Shown: one piece after another, positions 42,431 through 50,686 of the stretch
Position numbering within the stretch: the first letter of the stretch is position 1
Layout of the letters: the number at the start of each line of letters is the position of its first letter
Assembly: GCF_000225705.1 (NCBI RefSeq)
Contig: NZ_JH126468.1
Span: 62,001 to 126,000 of the forward strand
DNA length: 64,000 nucleotides
Reading direction: 5' to 3'
DNA from: Collinsella tanakaei YIT 12063
GTDB lineage: Bacteria; Actinomycetota; Coriobacteriia; Coriobacteriales; Coriobacteriaceae
Notes under the pieces: model-generated
What the model saw: only the letters and a program-made list of their open reading frames with translations
Database searches by the model: none
Told to the model about the DNA's origin: nothing
Translations under genes and position numbers: made by a program

Positions 42431-42739
42431 ATACCACTGGGCGCCAAGGCATTAAACTATGACGTAAAGAATCCAAAAACTGGTAAGTCATACCGGTTTT
42501 TCGGAGGCTCGACTATCAGAAACGTCGATATCTTTGCTAGCAAGGGCGTTAGGAAAAAGCTGAACCCTAAAGTCGCCAAGGGTCTTAGCGAGCAAATCGG
42601 TGGCAGACCGCGCGACTGGAAGCATCTCAAGGGAATCGGCACCTTCGATTACAAGTGCCATGCAAAGGATGCCGAGGTTCACCGATTAAAAGCAGCGGGT
42701 CAGCCAAAGGTAAAGTTCAAGATCAAGGAGTGGTTATAG
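42431..42739 (+). pseudogene. Polymorphic-toxin-like C-terminal domain, 5'-truncated
   Basis: An open frame of 102 codons without a start codon, opened by a stop at 42428. It reads IPLGAKALNYDVKNPKTGKS, then YRFFGGSTIRNVDIFASKG, GGRPRDWKHLKGIGTFDY, AEVHRLKAAGQPKVKFKIKE and ends WL-stop. The RDWKHLKGIGT...AEVH...KFKIKEWL pattern is that of C-terminal toxin modules found on large secreted or phage-like proteins with a small immunity gene downstream. The delivery region is missing, so the toxin cannot be made in full. The domain name is from memory and uncertain; that it is coding is well supported by composition and by the coupled next gene. Confidence 0.6.
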
Positions 42740-42924
42740 TGAAAGTTAAATACCTAGGCGAAACCTCCTTCCTCGAGCTCACCCACGATAAGATTTACAA
42801 GGTCCTTTCTGTCGAAAAGGACTGGTACCGCATCGTCGATGACACCGATGAGGACTACTTATACCCACCTGAGGAATTTGAAATCGTTGAACCAAACGAC
42901 GGGACAACGCCCGTAACGAGCTGA
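42739..42924 (+). CDS. Small immunity-like protein
   Basis: A 61-residue acidic protein starting at a GTG whose first base is the last base of the preceding stop codon; AAGGAG lies eight bases upstream inside the toxin remnant. It reads VKVKYLGETSFLELTHDKIY, then KVLSVEKDWYRIVDDT and EDYLYPPEEFEIVE, a compact beta-rich, SH3-like sequence that resembles small immunity proteins encoded next to such toxin tips. It appears intact while the toxin gene is broken, as expected for an orphan immunity gene that may protect against siblings. Confidence 0.65.
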   Translation: MKVKYLGETSFLELTHDKIYKVLSVEKDWYRIVDDTDEDYLYPPEEFEIVEPNDGTTPVTS

Positions 42925-43390
42925 TAAAAACCTCTGCTTCATCGAACCCCGCGCCCACCGCAAGAGGTATCCACCTTTCCGCACCACCCCGTCCTCAGAT
43001 ATCCCGGCGCTCCTATCATTTGAAGCTCAAGCATGAACCTCACACGCAATGATGAAGGTTCATGCTTGGCAACCAGCCAAGACGTCACTGCGAGTCGATA
43101 CGGAACCGCAAAATGTCTTCGAGCACGGTGCAATCGACTTCTTGACTTGCTAAATGCCCCTGCAGAGGGTCTTAGAGCTTGACCCAATGCCATTTCCCCC
43201 GAACTTGTTTTCCTGCACATCATAATACAATCGGCGTACAGCCAATCATTTACCGTGGGCCCATCTCGTCAAATCAAGCGATCGCCTTCTCCGCGCACCT
43301 CTGCCTACATCTATCCTGCCGCTTGCCGCCAATATTCGACCGCTCGCATCCCTTTACCCCCGAACACCCGTTGCACCGCCATCAACTCAT
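42925..43390. other. Gene-poor interval upstream of lacE2
   Basis: No gene found. It contains a perfect 13-bp inverted repeat at 43028-43068 and otherwise unremarkable sequence. The promoter of lacE2 should lie at its right end or just beyond. Confidence 0.4.
43028..43068. repeat. 13-bp perfect inverted repeat
   Basis: CAAGCATGAACCT (43028-43040) and AGGTTCATGCTTG (43056-43068) are exact inverted copies separated by 15 bases. No T-run follows, so it is not a plain terminator. Confidence 0.6.
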
Positions 43391-43411
43391 GTTAACGTGC
43401 TCATTGTAGAA

Positions 43412-43427
43412 ATGAGCACGTGCTCAT
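43412..43427. promoter_or_regulatory. Palindrome ATGAGCACGTGCTCAT, LacI-type operator
   Basis: A perfect 16-bp palindrome upstream of lacE2. The half site ACGTGCTCAT also stands just upstream (43395-43404), so a second, overlapping inverted repeat is formed. The same core occurs at lacF. Confidence 0.75.
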
Positions 43428-43541
43428 AACGAGTAACATCCGGGCAAAACATACTCGTAAGCAGCACAAGCTCGCCCTGGCAGCCATCTCTACCAGCACG
43501 CTTAGCGGCTGCCAAAGCAAACCCATGCAAACGGAGGGTTC

Positions 43542-45428
43542 ATGGAAAAGCTCATAGCGCTCATCGAGAAAGGCAAGCCTTTCTTCAACGCCATCGCGCG
43601 CAACAAGTACCTCAAGGCAATTCGCGACGGCTTCATCTCCGTCATGCCCATCATCATCGTCTCCAGCATCTTCCTTTTGGTCAGCGCCGTCCCCAATGTC
43701 TGGGGCTTCTACTGGCCGGCAGAGATCAACGACGTTCTCATGAAGGCCTACAACTACTCCATGGGCATCGTCGGCATCTGCGCTGCGGCTACCACGGCCA
43801 AGCACTTCTGCGATGCGCAGAACCGCGACCTGCCCAAGAACAACCAGATCAACTTCATCTCGGTCATGATCGCATCGCTCATCGGTTTTCTGCTGCTCTC
43901 CAGCGACGCCATCAGCTTCACGGATAACGGCGTCTCCATCTCCGGCCTCGCCAATGGCTACATGGGATCCAAGGGCCTGCTAACCGCCTTTATATGCGCG
44001 TTCGCCACCGGCATCATCTACAAGTTCTTTATCAAGCGCAACATCACCATCAAGATGCCCGAGCAAGTGCCGCCCAATATCTCCCAGACCTTCAAGGACA
44101 TCATCCCCTTTGGCGTCTGCCTGGTCTTCTTCTGGGGCTTTGACTTTGCATTCCGCAACATCTTTGGCTTCTGCTTCGCCCAAGGCGTTATCCAGGTGTT
44201 CCAGCCGCTCTTCTCCGCGGCAGACGGCTATCTGGGCCTTGCCATCATCTACGGCGCCATGTCCCTCTTCTGGTTTGTAGGCGTCCACGGCCCCTCCATC
44301 GTCGAGCCCGCCATCTCCGCCGCCCTCATCTCCAACCTCGAGCTCAACATGGCCATGTACCAGGCCGGTGAGCACGCAACCGCCGTCCTCACCAAGCCGC
44401 TTCAGGATTTCGTCGTCGCCATGGGCGGCACCGGCGCCACGTTGGTGGTCTGCTTCATGTTCGCCTTCCTCGCCAAGTCCAAAGAGATGCGCGCCGTGGG
44501 CCGTGCCTCAGCCGTGCCGGTTTGCTTTGGCGTCAACGAGCCGTTCCTCTTCGGCGCTCCCATGGTCTTGAACCCCATCTTCTTCATCCCCTTCATCTTC
44601 GCGCCCATCGCCAATATCTGGATCACCAAGTTCTTCATCGACGTCTTGGGTATGAACGGCTTCATGTTCAGCCTTCCCTGGACCACCCCCGCGCCCTTGG
44701 GCATCGCCATGGGTCTGGGACTTCAGCCCCTTGCGTTCCTGCTCATCCCCGTCCTGCTGATTGTCGATTTCCTCATCTATTTCCCCTTCTTCAAGGTATA
44801 CGACCGCGAGAAATGCGCCGAAGAGGCAGCCGCGGACCAGGCTGAGGTCGCCCAGCGCGCCGCCCAGAAGCAAGCAGCCATGAACGCCGCATTCCAGGGC
44901 AAGGCCGACACCGCAAGCGTCGCCACCGGTGCCGTCGCCCAGGCCGCCGCAAGCATGGCAGCGGAGAAAAAGCGCGCCGCCGGCCAGTCTATGGACGAGG
45001 AATCTGCGAGCAATGCCACCCCTGCCGTATCCCCCGCTGCATCTGATGACGCAGCCTCCAGTGCCTCGTCCAGCACCATCGCCGCGGCGGGCGACCCCTA
45101 TGCAGCGCTCAACGGCCGTCGCGTCCTGGTCTTGTGCCAGGGAGGAGGAACCTCCGGCCTGCTCGCCAACGCGCTGGCCAAAGCCGCCCGCGAGCACGGC
45201 ATCGACCTTGAGACCGCAGCAGATGCCTACGGCAGCCACATCGACATCATGGCCGACTTCGACCTGGTTATCTTGGCACCCCAAGCGGCGTCATACTTCG
45301 ACGACCTCAAGGCCGACGGCGAGCGTATGGGCGTCGCCTGCTGCGTCACCCGCGGCAAGCAGTACATCGACCTCACCCGCGACGGCGAGGCATCGCTGGC
45401 ATTCGTAGCCCAGCAACTGGGCATCTAG
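43542..45428 (+). CDS. lacE: Lactose-type PTS EIICB component (copy 2)
   Basis: A 628-residue paralogue of the protein at 37428, with the same EIIC domain (GFISVMPIIIVSSIFLLVSA, VHGPSIVEPAISAAL, GVNEPFLFGAP) and EIIB domain (VLVLCQGGGTSGLLANAL with the phosphocysteine). The linker between the domains is about 40 residues longer and rich in alanine and serine. ACGGAGGGTTC precedes the ATG. It uses the GAGCACGTGCTC operator shared with lacF. No separate EIIA gene is next to it, so LacF is the likely phosphate donor. Confidence 0.93.
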   Translation: MEKLIALIEKGKPFFNAIARNKYLKAIRDGFISVMPIIIVSSIFLLVSAVPNVWGFYWPAEINDVLMKAYNYSMGIVGICAAATTAKHFCDAQNRDLPKNNQINFISVMIASLIGFLLLSSDAISFTDNGVSISGLANGYMGSKGLLTAFICAFATGIIYKFFIKRNITIKMPEQVPPNISQTFKDIIPFGVCLVFFWGFDFAFRNIFGFCFAQGVIQVFQPLFSAADGYLGLAIIYGAMSLFWFVGVHGPSIVEPAISAALISNLELNMAMYQAGEHATAVLTKPLQDFVVAMGGTGATLVVCFMFAFLAKSKEMRAVGRASAVPVCFGVNEPFLFGAPMVLNPIFFIPFIFAPIANIWITKFFIDVLGMNGFMFSLPWTTPAPLGIAMGLGLQPLAFLLIPVLLIVDFLIYFPFFKVYDREKCAEEAAADQAEVAQRAAQKQAAMNAAFQGKADTASVATGAVAQAAASMAAEKKRAAGQSMDEESASNATPAVSPAASDDAASSASSSTIAAAGDPYAALNGRRVLVLCQGGGTSGLLANALAKAAREHGIDLETAADAYGSHIDIMADFDLVILAPQAASYFDDLKADGERMGVACCVTRGKQYIDLTRDGEASLAFVAQQLGI

Positions 45429-45474
45429 ATCCCTACGCGCGCGACAGCACGCTCGAATAGAGCCCCCCATTCCC

Positions 45475-45517
45475 GCGGTCCGGGAGCAGCACGCTTCGCC
45501 GCCTTCTCCCGGACCGC
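45475..45517 (+). promoter_or_regulatory. Intercistronic hairpin between lacE2 and lacG2
   Basis: GCGGTCCGGGAG pairs with CTCCCGGACCGC, with no T-run. It matches in position, but not in sequence, the hairpin between lacE1 and lacG1. Confidence 0.6.
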
Positions 45518-45567
45518 CCCCAACCCCTTTCAGCCCTAACAGTCCTTCAAACAAGATTGGATTCGCC

Positions 45568-46998
45568 ATGAGCCCCATCTTTTCCGCCGATACCCCCCAG
45601 CGCTTTCCGGACAACTTTGTTTTTGGTGGCGCCACCGCCGCCTACCAGGTAGAAGGCGCCTGCCAGACCCATGGCAAGGGCAAGGTCGCATGGGACGACT
45701 ACCTCGCCCAGCAAGGCCGCTTTTCGCCCGAGCCCGCCTGCGACTTCTACAACCGCTACGATAGCGACCTCGAGCTGTGCGAGCGCTTCGGCATGAACGG
45801 CATCCGCGTGTCGATCGCCTGGAGCCGCATCTTTCCCAATGGCGGCGTGGGCGAGCCCAACCCAGAGGGCATTGCCTTCTACCACAACCTGTTCGCCAGC
45901 TGCCGCGCGCGCGGAGTCGAGCCATACGTGACCCTGCATCACTTCGACTCCCCCGCCGCGCTCTACGCCAACGGCGACTTCCTCAACCGCGACACCATCG
46001 ACGCCTTTGAGGCGTACGCCCGCTTCTGCTTTGACGAATACCCCGAGGTAACCCGCTGGTTCACGTTCAACGAGATCGCGGCGGCCACGCTCAACCGCTA
46101 CGTCGAGGGCACTTGGCCGCAGGGCAAGAAGGGCTGCCTGCACGAGTGCCTGCAGGCCCAGCACAACATGATGCTCGCCCACGCCCGCGCCGTCTTGGCC
46201 TACAAGCAGGGCGGCTACCCCGGAACAATCGGCGTCATCCACGCATTGGAATACAAATACCCCTATGATCCCGCCTGCCCCGGCGACGTCCAGGCAGCCA
46301 AAAACGACGACGTTTTGCAAAACCGCCTGCTGCTCGACGCCACCTTCCGCGGCGACTACGCCCCCGACACGCTGCAGATCATCGACCACCTCTGCCAAGC
46401 GAGCAACGGCTCCGTCGAGTTTTTGGACGATGACCTCTCGATTATGCGCCGCGCCGCGCAGCTCAACGACTGCCTGGGCATCAACTATTACCAAAGCCGT
46501 TTTCTTAAGGCGTTCGACGGTGAGACCGACCTTCATCATAACGGCACGGGCGACAAGGGCACCGGCCGCTGGCGCGTGGCGGGCGTGGGCGAGCGCGCCG
46601 TACGCCCCGGCGTTCCCACCACGGACTGGGATTGGATTATCTATCCCAAGGGCCTGTTCGACCTTATGATGGATATTTCATTGTGCTATCCCAATTACAA
46701 GCAGCTGTTTATTACGGAAAACGGCATGGGTCGCAAAGACCAGCTTGTCGATGGCACCGTGGACGATTCCGAGCGCATTGCATACGTCGAAGACCACCTG
46801 CGCTGGATCCTTAAGGCCATCGAATGCGGCGTCGACGTTGGCGGCTACTTTATGTGGAGCCTGCAGGACCAGTTCAGCTGGACCAACGGCTATAACAAGC
46901 GCTACGGCTTCTTCTACGTTGACTTTGAAACCCAGCAGCGCACGCCCAAGGCCAGCGCGTACTGGTTCAAACGCGTCGCCCAGACCAAACGCCTGTAA
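45568..46998 (+). CDS. lacG: 6-phospho-beta-galactosidase (copy 2)
   Basis: A 476-residue GH1 enzyme, close paralogue of the protein at 39316. The acid/base glutamate is in WFTFNEIAAATLNRY, the nucleophile in FITENGMGRKD, and the phosphate-binding S...K.Y in SWTNGYNKRYGFFYVD. The small differences around the active site (IAAATLNRYVEG against IWADATNTFIEG) suggest a different aglycone preference, which may explain why both copies are kept. It follows lacE2 and ends in a strong terminator. Confidence 0.92.
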   Translation: MSPIFSADTPQRFPDNFVFGGATAAYQVEGACQTHGKGKVAWDDYLAQQGRFSPEPACDFYNRYDSDLELCERFGMNGIRVSIAWSRIFPNGGVGEPNPEGIAFYHNLFASCRARGVEPYVTLHHFDSPAALYANGDFLNRDTIDAFEAYARFCFDEYPEVTRWFTFNEIAAATLNRYVEGTWPQGKKGCLHECLQAQHNMMLAHARAVLAYKQGGYPGTIGVIHALEYKYPYDPACPGDVQAAKNDDVLQNRLLLDATFRGDYAPDTLQIIDHLCQASNGSVEFLDDDLSIMRRAAQLNDCLGINYYQSRFLKAFDGETDLHHNGTGDKGTGRWRVAGVGERAVRPGVPTTDWDWIIYPKGLFDLMMDISLCYPNYKQLFITENGMGRKDQLVDGTVDDSERIAYVEDHLRWILKAIECGVDVGGYFMWSLQDQFSWTNGYNKRYGFFYVDFETQQRTPKASAYWFKRVAQTKRL

Positions 46999-47041
46999 GC
47001 AGCGCGGCATCCGTTAGCCCCAAACAACCATCACCAACCGC

Positions 47042-47080
47042 ATGCGCCCCCTGCCAGCACCGCTGCCGCAGGGGGCGCAT
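47042..47080 (+). terminator. Terminator hairpin of lacE2-lacG2
   Basis: ATGCGCCCCCTGC pairs perfectly with GCAGGGGGCGCAT (13 bp); only a short T-rich tail follows. Confidence 0.75.
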
Positions 47081-47120
47081 TTGCGTCTGCCGACGTCGTC
47101 GCCTTTTATAACGGAAAAAA

Positions 47121-47148
47121 GGAGGGAAACCCCACCGGGCTCCCCTCC
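47121..47148 (-). terminator. Terminator of lacC
   Basis: GGAGGG (47121-47126) pairs with CCCTCC (47143-47148), with CCC/GGG pairing inside. TTTTTT follows on the minus strand. Confidence 0.8.
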
Positions 47149-47212
47149 CTTTGTAGCAAGCTGTCCGCATCTACAACGACATGCTTAAGGCAAAGCCCCT
47201 TGGGGCAAAGGC

Positions 47213-48148
47213 CTAGAGCTCGGTCACCTCGACGGCGTTGTAGACCTCGTCCCAACGATTGATGACCAGGTGGCCGGTCTGCGGATCCATGGCGTTGAGC
47301 TTACCGCAGGTGTTGCCGGTCTTAAGAACGGTGGCGGCGTCGGCGCCCGCGGCGATGGCATGGGCGAAGCCGGCGATGGTGGAGTCACCGGAGCCGGTCG
47401 CGTTGACCGCAGGGATGGGCGGGGTGACGGCGCGGTAGATCTTGCCGCCGTTGAAGCCGAAGGAGCCCGCGGCGCCCATGGAAACGACGACCCAGGGGAT
47501 GCCCTGGAAGCGCTCGTCGGCCTGAAGGGCGGCTGCCAGCTCGGAAACCTGGTCGGGGGTATAGCTGGTTCCCAGAAGCGCGTTGATCTCGGTAAGATTC
47601 GGCTTCACCAGGGTTGGGGTGACATCGGACTCGAGCGCGGCGTTGAGGGAGGCACCTGAGGTATCCAGCAAGACGGGAACGCCCGCCTCGTTGCACTTAG
47701 CGACCAGCTCGACATAGTAGTCGGCGGGAACACCCTTGGGCAGGCTGCCGGAAATGGTGACGCAATCGGCCTTCTCGACAAGCTCGGCGAACTTGGCGGT
47801 GAAGGTGGCGAGCTCGTCGGCCGAAACCTCCGGGCCGCTCTCCAGCAGCTCGGTCTGGTTGCCCTCGTGCAGGATATTCAGGCAGATGCGGGTCTCGCCG
47901 GCGATGGGGGCAAAATCATGCTTGATGCCGTCGGCGTCCATAAGCTCGCCCATGTAAGCGCCCATGTGGCCGCCCATAAGGCCGGTCGCGACAACGTCGT
48001 CGCCAAGCTGGCACAGCACGCGGGAGACGTTAAGGCCCTTGCCGCCGGCGGTCTTCTTGGGAACAACGCGGTTCACGTCGTCGATGATAAGGTGGTCGAG
48101 ATGATACGCGGTATCGATCGCGGGGTTCATGGTGACGGTAAGAATCAT
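47213..48148 (-). CDS. lacC: Tagatose-6-phosphate kinase
   Basis: Phosphorylates tagatose 6-phosphate to tagatose 1,6-bisphosphate with ATP. The 311-residue PfkB-family protein has the N-terminal substrate motif (ILTVTMNPAIDTAYHL), the KKTAGGKGLNVSRVL signature, and NATGSGDSTIAGFAHA with the catalytic aspartate. 1-Phosphofructokinase is the nearest alternative; the setting with lacAB, nagA and agaS favours LacC. It is the last gene of the minus-strand run from nagA and has its own terminator. It is the only such kinase in the window, so both sugar routes depend on it. Confidence 0.87.
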   Translation of the reverse strand: MILTVTMNPAIDTAYHLDHLIIDDVNRVVPKKTAGGKGLNVSRVLCQLGDDVVATGLMGGHMGAYMGELMDADGIKHDFAPIAGETRICLNILHEGNQTELLESGPEVSADELATFTAKFAELVEKADCVTISGSLPKGVPADYYVELVAKCNEAGVPVLLDTSGASLNAALESDVTPTLVKPNLTEINALLGTSYTPDQVSELAAALQADERFQGIPWVVVSMGAAGSFGFNGGKIYRAVTPPIPAVNATGSGDSTIAGFAHAIAAGADAATVLKTGNTCGKLNAMDPQTGHLVINRWDEVYNAVEVTEL

Positions 48149-48223
48149 TGTCGGTTCCTTTCAGGTGGAATCAAGCGGCTTGGATCCAAGCCGAGGGCAT
48201 GGTTGTTGAGGCGAACGGGCGCG

Positions 48224-49099
48224 CTAGAAAACTTCGACGGTAAAGCTGCGCACCACGGTCTCACCGGGCTTCGCGACCAAGCAGCCGCGCTTGTTCTCGA
48301 ACACGTCATCCTCGTCGGAGCAAGTGGAGAGGCCTCCCCAGGGCTCGATCGCGACAAAATCGCCCTCGGGCTTGCTCCAGACAATCAGATAGGGCATGTC
48401 GGGGAAGCTCACGCGAACGCCCTTTTCCTCGTCCTTCTTGACCAGCTCCACAACGCGGCTTGAAAGAACGTCGAAGATGGTCTCGGCGAAATCGAACAGC
48501 TCGTGCGTCAACGGAAGGTCTCGGCCATCCATGGGGTTTTCCACGCGGTTCTCCACGTCGATCAAGCCGGTGGAGGGCACGGCGCAGCAGAGCTTCTCGG
48601 CCTCATCGCTCTCGAAGCGCAGCTTGTAATCGCTATACTGCTCGCCTTCGTCCAGAGGGCAGGCAAAGCCGGGGTGGCCGCCGATAAAGAACGGCATGTC
48701 CTCATGCCCCGTGTTGGCGACCTCATAGGATACGGTGAGCTTTGCGCCATCGATGGCGTAGCGGGCGGTGAGCTCAAAGGGATAGGGATACTGCTCGAGC
48801 AGCTCCGGCGTGCTCTTGAGTACGAACGCGGCGGTAGTCTCATCGCCGCCGGCGAACTCGAATTCCTGCTTGCGGGCGAATCCGTGGCGCGCCAGGTTGA
48901 CCTCTTTACCGGACGCGGTCACCGCATGGTTATCGCGAAGGCCGCCGCAGATGGGAAAGCAAATAGGCGCCTGCCCGCTCCAAACGGCAGGATCGCCCTG
49001 CCAGAGATACTCGCGGCCATTTGCCGCAATGGAGGTGAAGGAACCGCCGGCGCTGGTAAGCGCAACGGTAAGCTGATCGTTCTTGAGAATGTGCTCCAA
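48224..49099 (-). CDS. Aldose 1-epimerase-family protein
   Basis: A 291-residue protein of the galactose mutarotase superfamily, in the subgroup acting on aldoses or hexose phosphates. ICGGLRDNHAV with an arginine near the sugar site, NTGHEDMPFFIGGHPGFACP with the catalytic histidine, and IEPWGGLSTCSDE with the catalytic glutamate are visible. It starts at a TTG at 49099 with AAAGGTAGAG upstream. It probably balances anomers of galactose or N-acetylgalactosamine released by the neighbouring pathway. Confidence 0.87.
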   Translation of the reverse strand: MEHILKNDQLTVALTSAGGSFTSIAANGREYLWQGDPAVWSGQAPICFPICGGLRDNHAVTASGKEVNLARHGFARKQEFEFAGGDETTAAFVLKSTPELLEQYPYPFELTARYAIDGAKLTVSYEVANTGHEDMPFFIGGHPGFACPLDEGEQYSDYKLRFESDEAEKLCCAVPSTGLIDVENRVENPMDGRDLPLTHELFDFAETIFDVLSSRVVELVKKDEEKGVRVSFPDMPYLIVWSKPEGDFVAIEPWGGLSTCSDEDDVFENKRGCLVAKPGETVVRSFTVEVF

Positions 49100-49317
49100 A
49101 GCTCTGCTCTACCTTTCTTGGCTACGGGCGCGTGCCCGAGCCACGTACGGCGCCGGAACCTTTCGCCCCGGCTTATCGATAGCTTGCCCCCAAGTACCCA
49201 TGTAGCATAGCCCAGATTTGCGCCGCGCAGAAGCGGCACAGGATCTCGCCCATGCCTCATGCAAGATATTGACGCCGCGACGGACGGTTCCCATCGCGGC
49301 GCCATATTGAATTCAGT

Positions 49318-50478
49318 TTATGCCTTATAGACGGAAACGCCGCCCAAGTAGGTCTCGGCAAGCGTCAGGTCCTTGCCCAGAACAACAAAGTCCGCATCGC
49401 GGCCGGGACGGATGGAGCCGCACACATCGTCGATATCGTTGGCCTCAGCAGGCGCCTGGGTCGCCATGTAGATCGCCTCGGCCTTGGTGGCGATGCCCCA
49501 ATCCGCAACGTTCTTGACGGCGTCCTTCATGTTAAGGATGGAACCAGCGAGAGAGCCGCCGTCCTTCAGGCGGGCGGTACCGCCGGCGACCACGACGGGC
49601 AGCTCGCCCAGGAAGTAATCGCCATCGGGCATGCCGCCGGCGCACATGCAGTCGGTGATCAGGGCGACGTGCTCGTGACCCTTAGCGTGCATGACGATGC
49701 CGGCGGAGATGGGGTTGACGTGATGACCGTCGCAGATGAGCTCGGAGAAAGACTTGTCCTGGCTGGACAGCGCGGCGCCCACCATGCCGGGCTCGCGATG
49801 GTGCAGGCCGCTCATACCGTTGTAGGTGTGGACAAAGACCTTGGCACCGGCATCGAGGCAAGCCTGGGCCTGCTCGCAAGTTGCCGCGGAGTGACCGAGG
49901 GCGACCACGACGCCGGAGGCGACGGCATCTGCGGTGAACTCGGCGGCGCCCTCATACTCGGGAGCAACGGCGATCTTCTTTACCAGGCCGTGAGCGGCCT
50001 CCTGCCAGGCATTCAGCTTCTCCATAGTGGGAGCGGACAGGTAAGCGGGGTTCTGGGCGCCCTTGTACTTCTCAGTAAAGAAGGGACCCTCGAGGAAGAT
50101 GCCCTGGATGCGGGCGTGCGGCCGGTCGTCGCCGGCCTCGACGTACTCGGCGACGCTGGCGCAGGCGCTCTCAAGCTGCTCGGTGCTCGCGGTGAGCGTG
50201 GTGGGCAGATAGCTGGTGACGCCGTTGCGCAGGATGCCGCGAGAAACGGCGGCGACGCTCTCGGCCTTGCAATCCATGATGTCGTGGTTATCGAAGCCGT
50301 GGATATGCGTATCGACGAATCCGGGGGCGATCTCGTGCCCGGAGTAGTCCAGAACCTCGCAGTCCGGAGCCTCGGTCACGTGCTCGCCAAAAACGCCGTC
50401 CTCAACCATGAGGTAGCCACCGCGGGCTACGCGGGTGGGAAGATAGAAGGCGTCTGCCTTGATTGCATAGGTGCTCAT
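49318..50478 (-). CDS. nagA: N-acetylhexosamine-6-phosphate deacetylase
   Basis: Removes acetate from N-acetylgalactosamine or N-acetylglucosamine 6-phosphate. The 386-residue amidohydrolase has PGFVDTHIHGFDNHDIMD with metal-binding histidines, GIFLEGPFFTEKYKGAQNP, ALGHSAATCEQAQACLD, HTYNGMSGLHHREPGM and LITDCMCAGGMPDG with the catalytic aspartate. In this setting (agaS, GntR regulator, mannose-family PTS, tagatose genes) the galactosamine form is more likely, so AgaA would be an equal name. TTAGGAGAC precedes the ATG. A terminator separates it from agaS. Confidence 0.92.
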   Translation of the reverse strand: MSTYAIKADAFYLPTRVARGGYLMVEDGVFGEHVTEAPDCEVLDYSGHEIAPGFVDTHIHGFDNHDIMDCKAESVAAVSRGILRNGVTSYLPTTLTASTEQLESACASVAEYVEAGDDRPHARIQGIFLEGPFFTEKYKGAQNPAYLSAPTMEKLNAWQEAAHGLVKKIAVAPEYEGAAEFTADAVASGVVVALGHSAATCEQAQACLDAGAKVFVHTYNGMSGLHHREPGMVGAALSSQDKSFSELICDGHHVNPISAGIVMHAKGHEHVALITDCMCAGGMPDGDYFLGELPVVVAGGTARLKDGGSLAGSILNMKDAVKNVADWGIATKAEAIYMATQAPAEANDIDDVCGSIRPGRDADFVVLGKDLTLAETYLGGVSVYKA

Positions 50479-50573
50479 TCTTGTCTCCTAACACACGTAA
50501 GATGAGCGTATATCTGCAGCTATACCCCAGTTTGCCTGAAAGGTATGGACGGCAGTGCATTAACCTAAAAAGA

Positions 50574-50605
50574 GCGCCCGCCCGTCCTGATGACTGGGCG
50601 GGCGC
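50574..50605 (-). terminator. Terminator of agaS
   Basis: GCGCCCGCCC (50574-50583) pairs with GGGCGGGCGC (50596-50605), and on the minus strand is followed by TCTTTTTAGG. nagA therefore needs its own promoter. Confidence 0.9.
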
Positions 50606-50686
50606 AGAATCATTACCGCATGATGCGGTCGCGCACGTAGTGCTCAAAACCTCAAGGTAAGGCTAAGCTTGCGTGGTCGATAGCGC

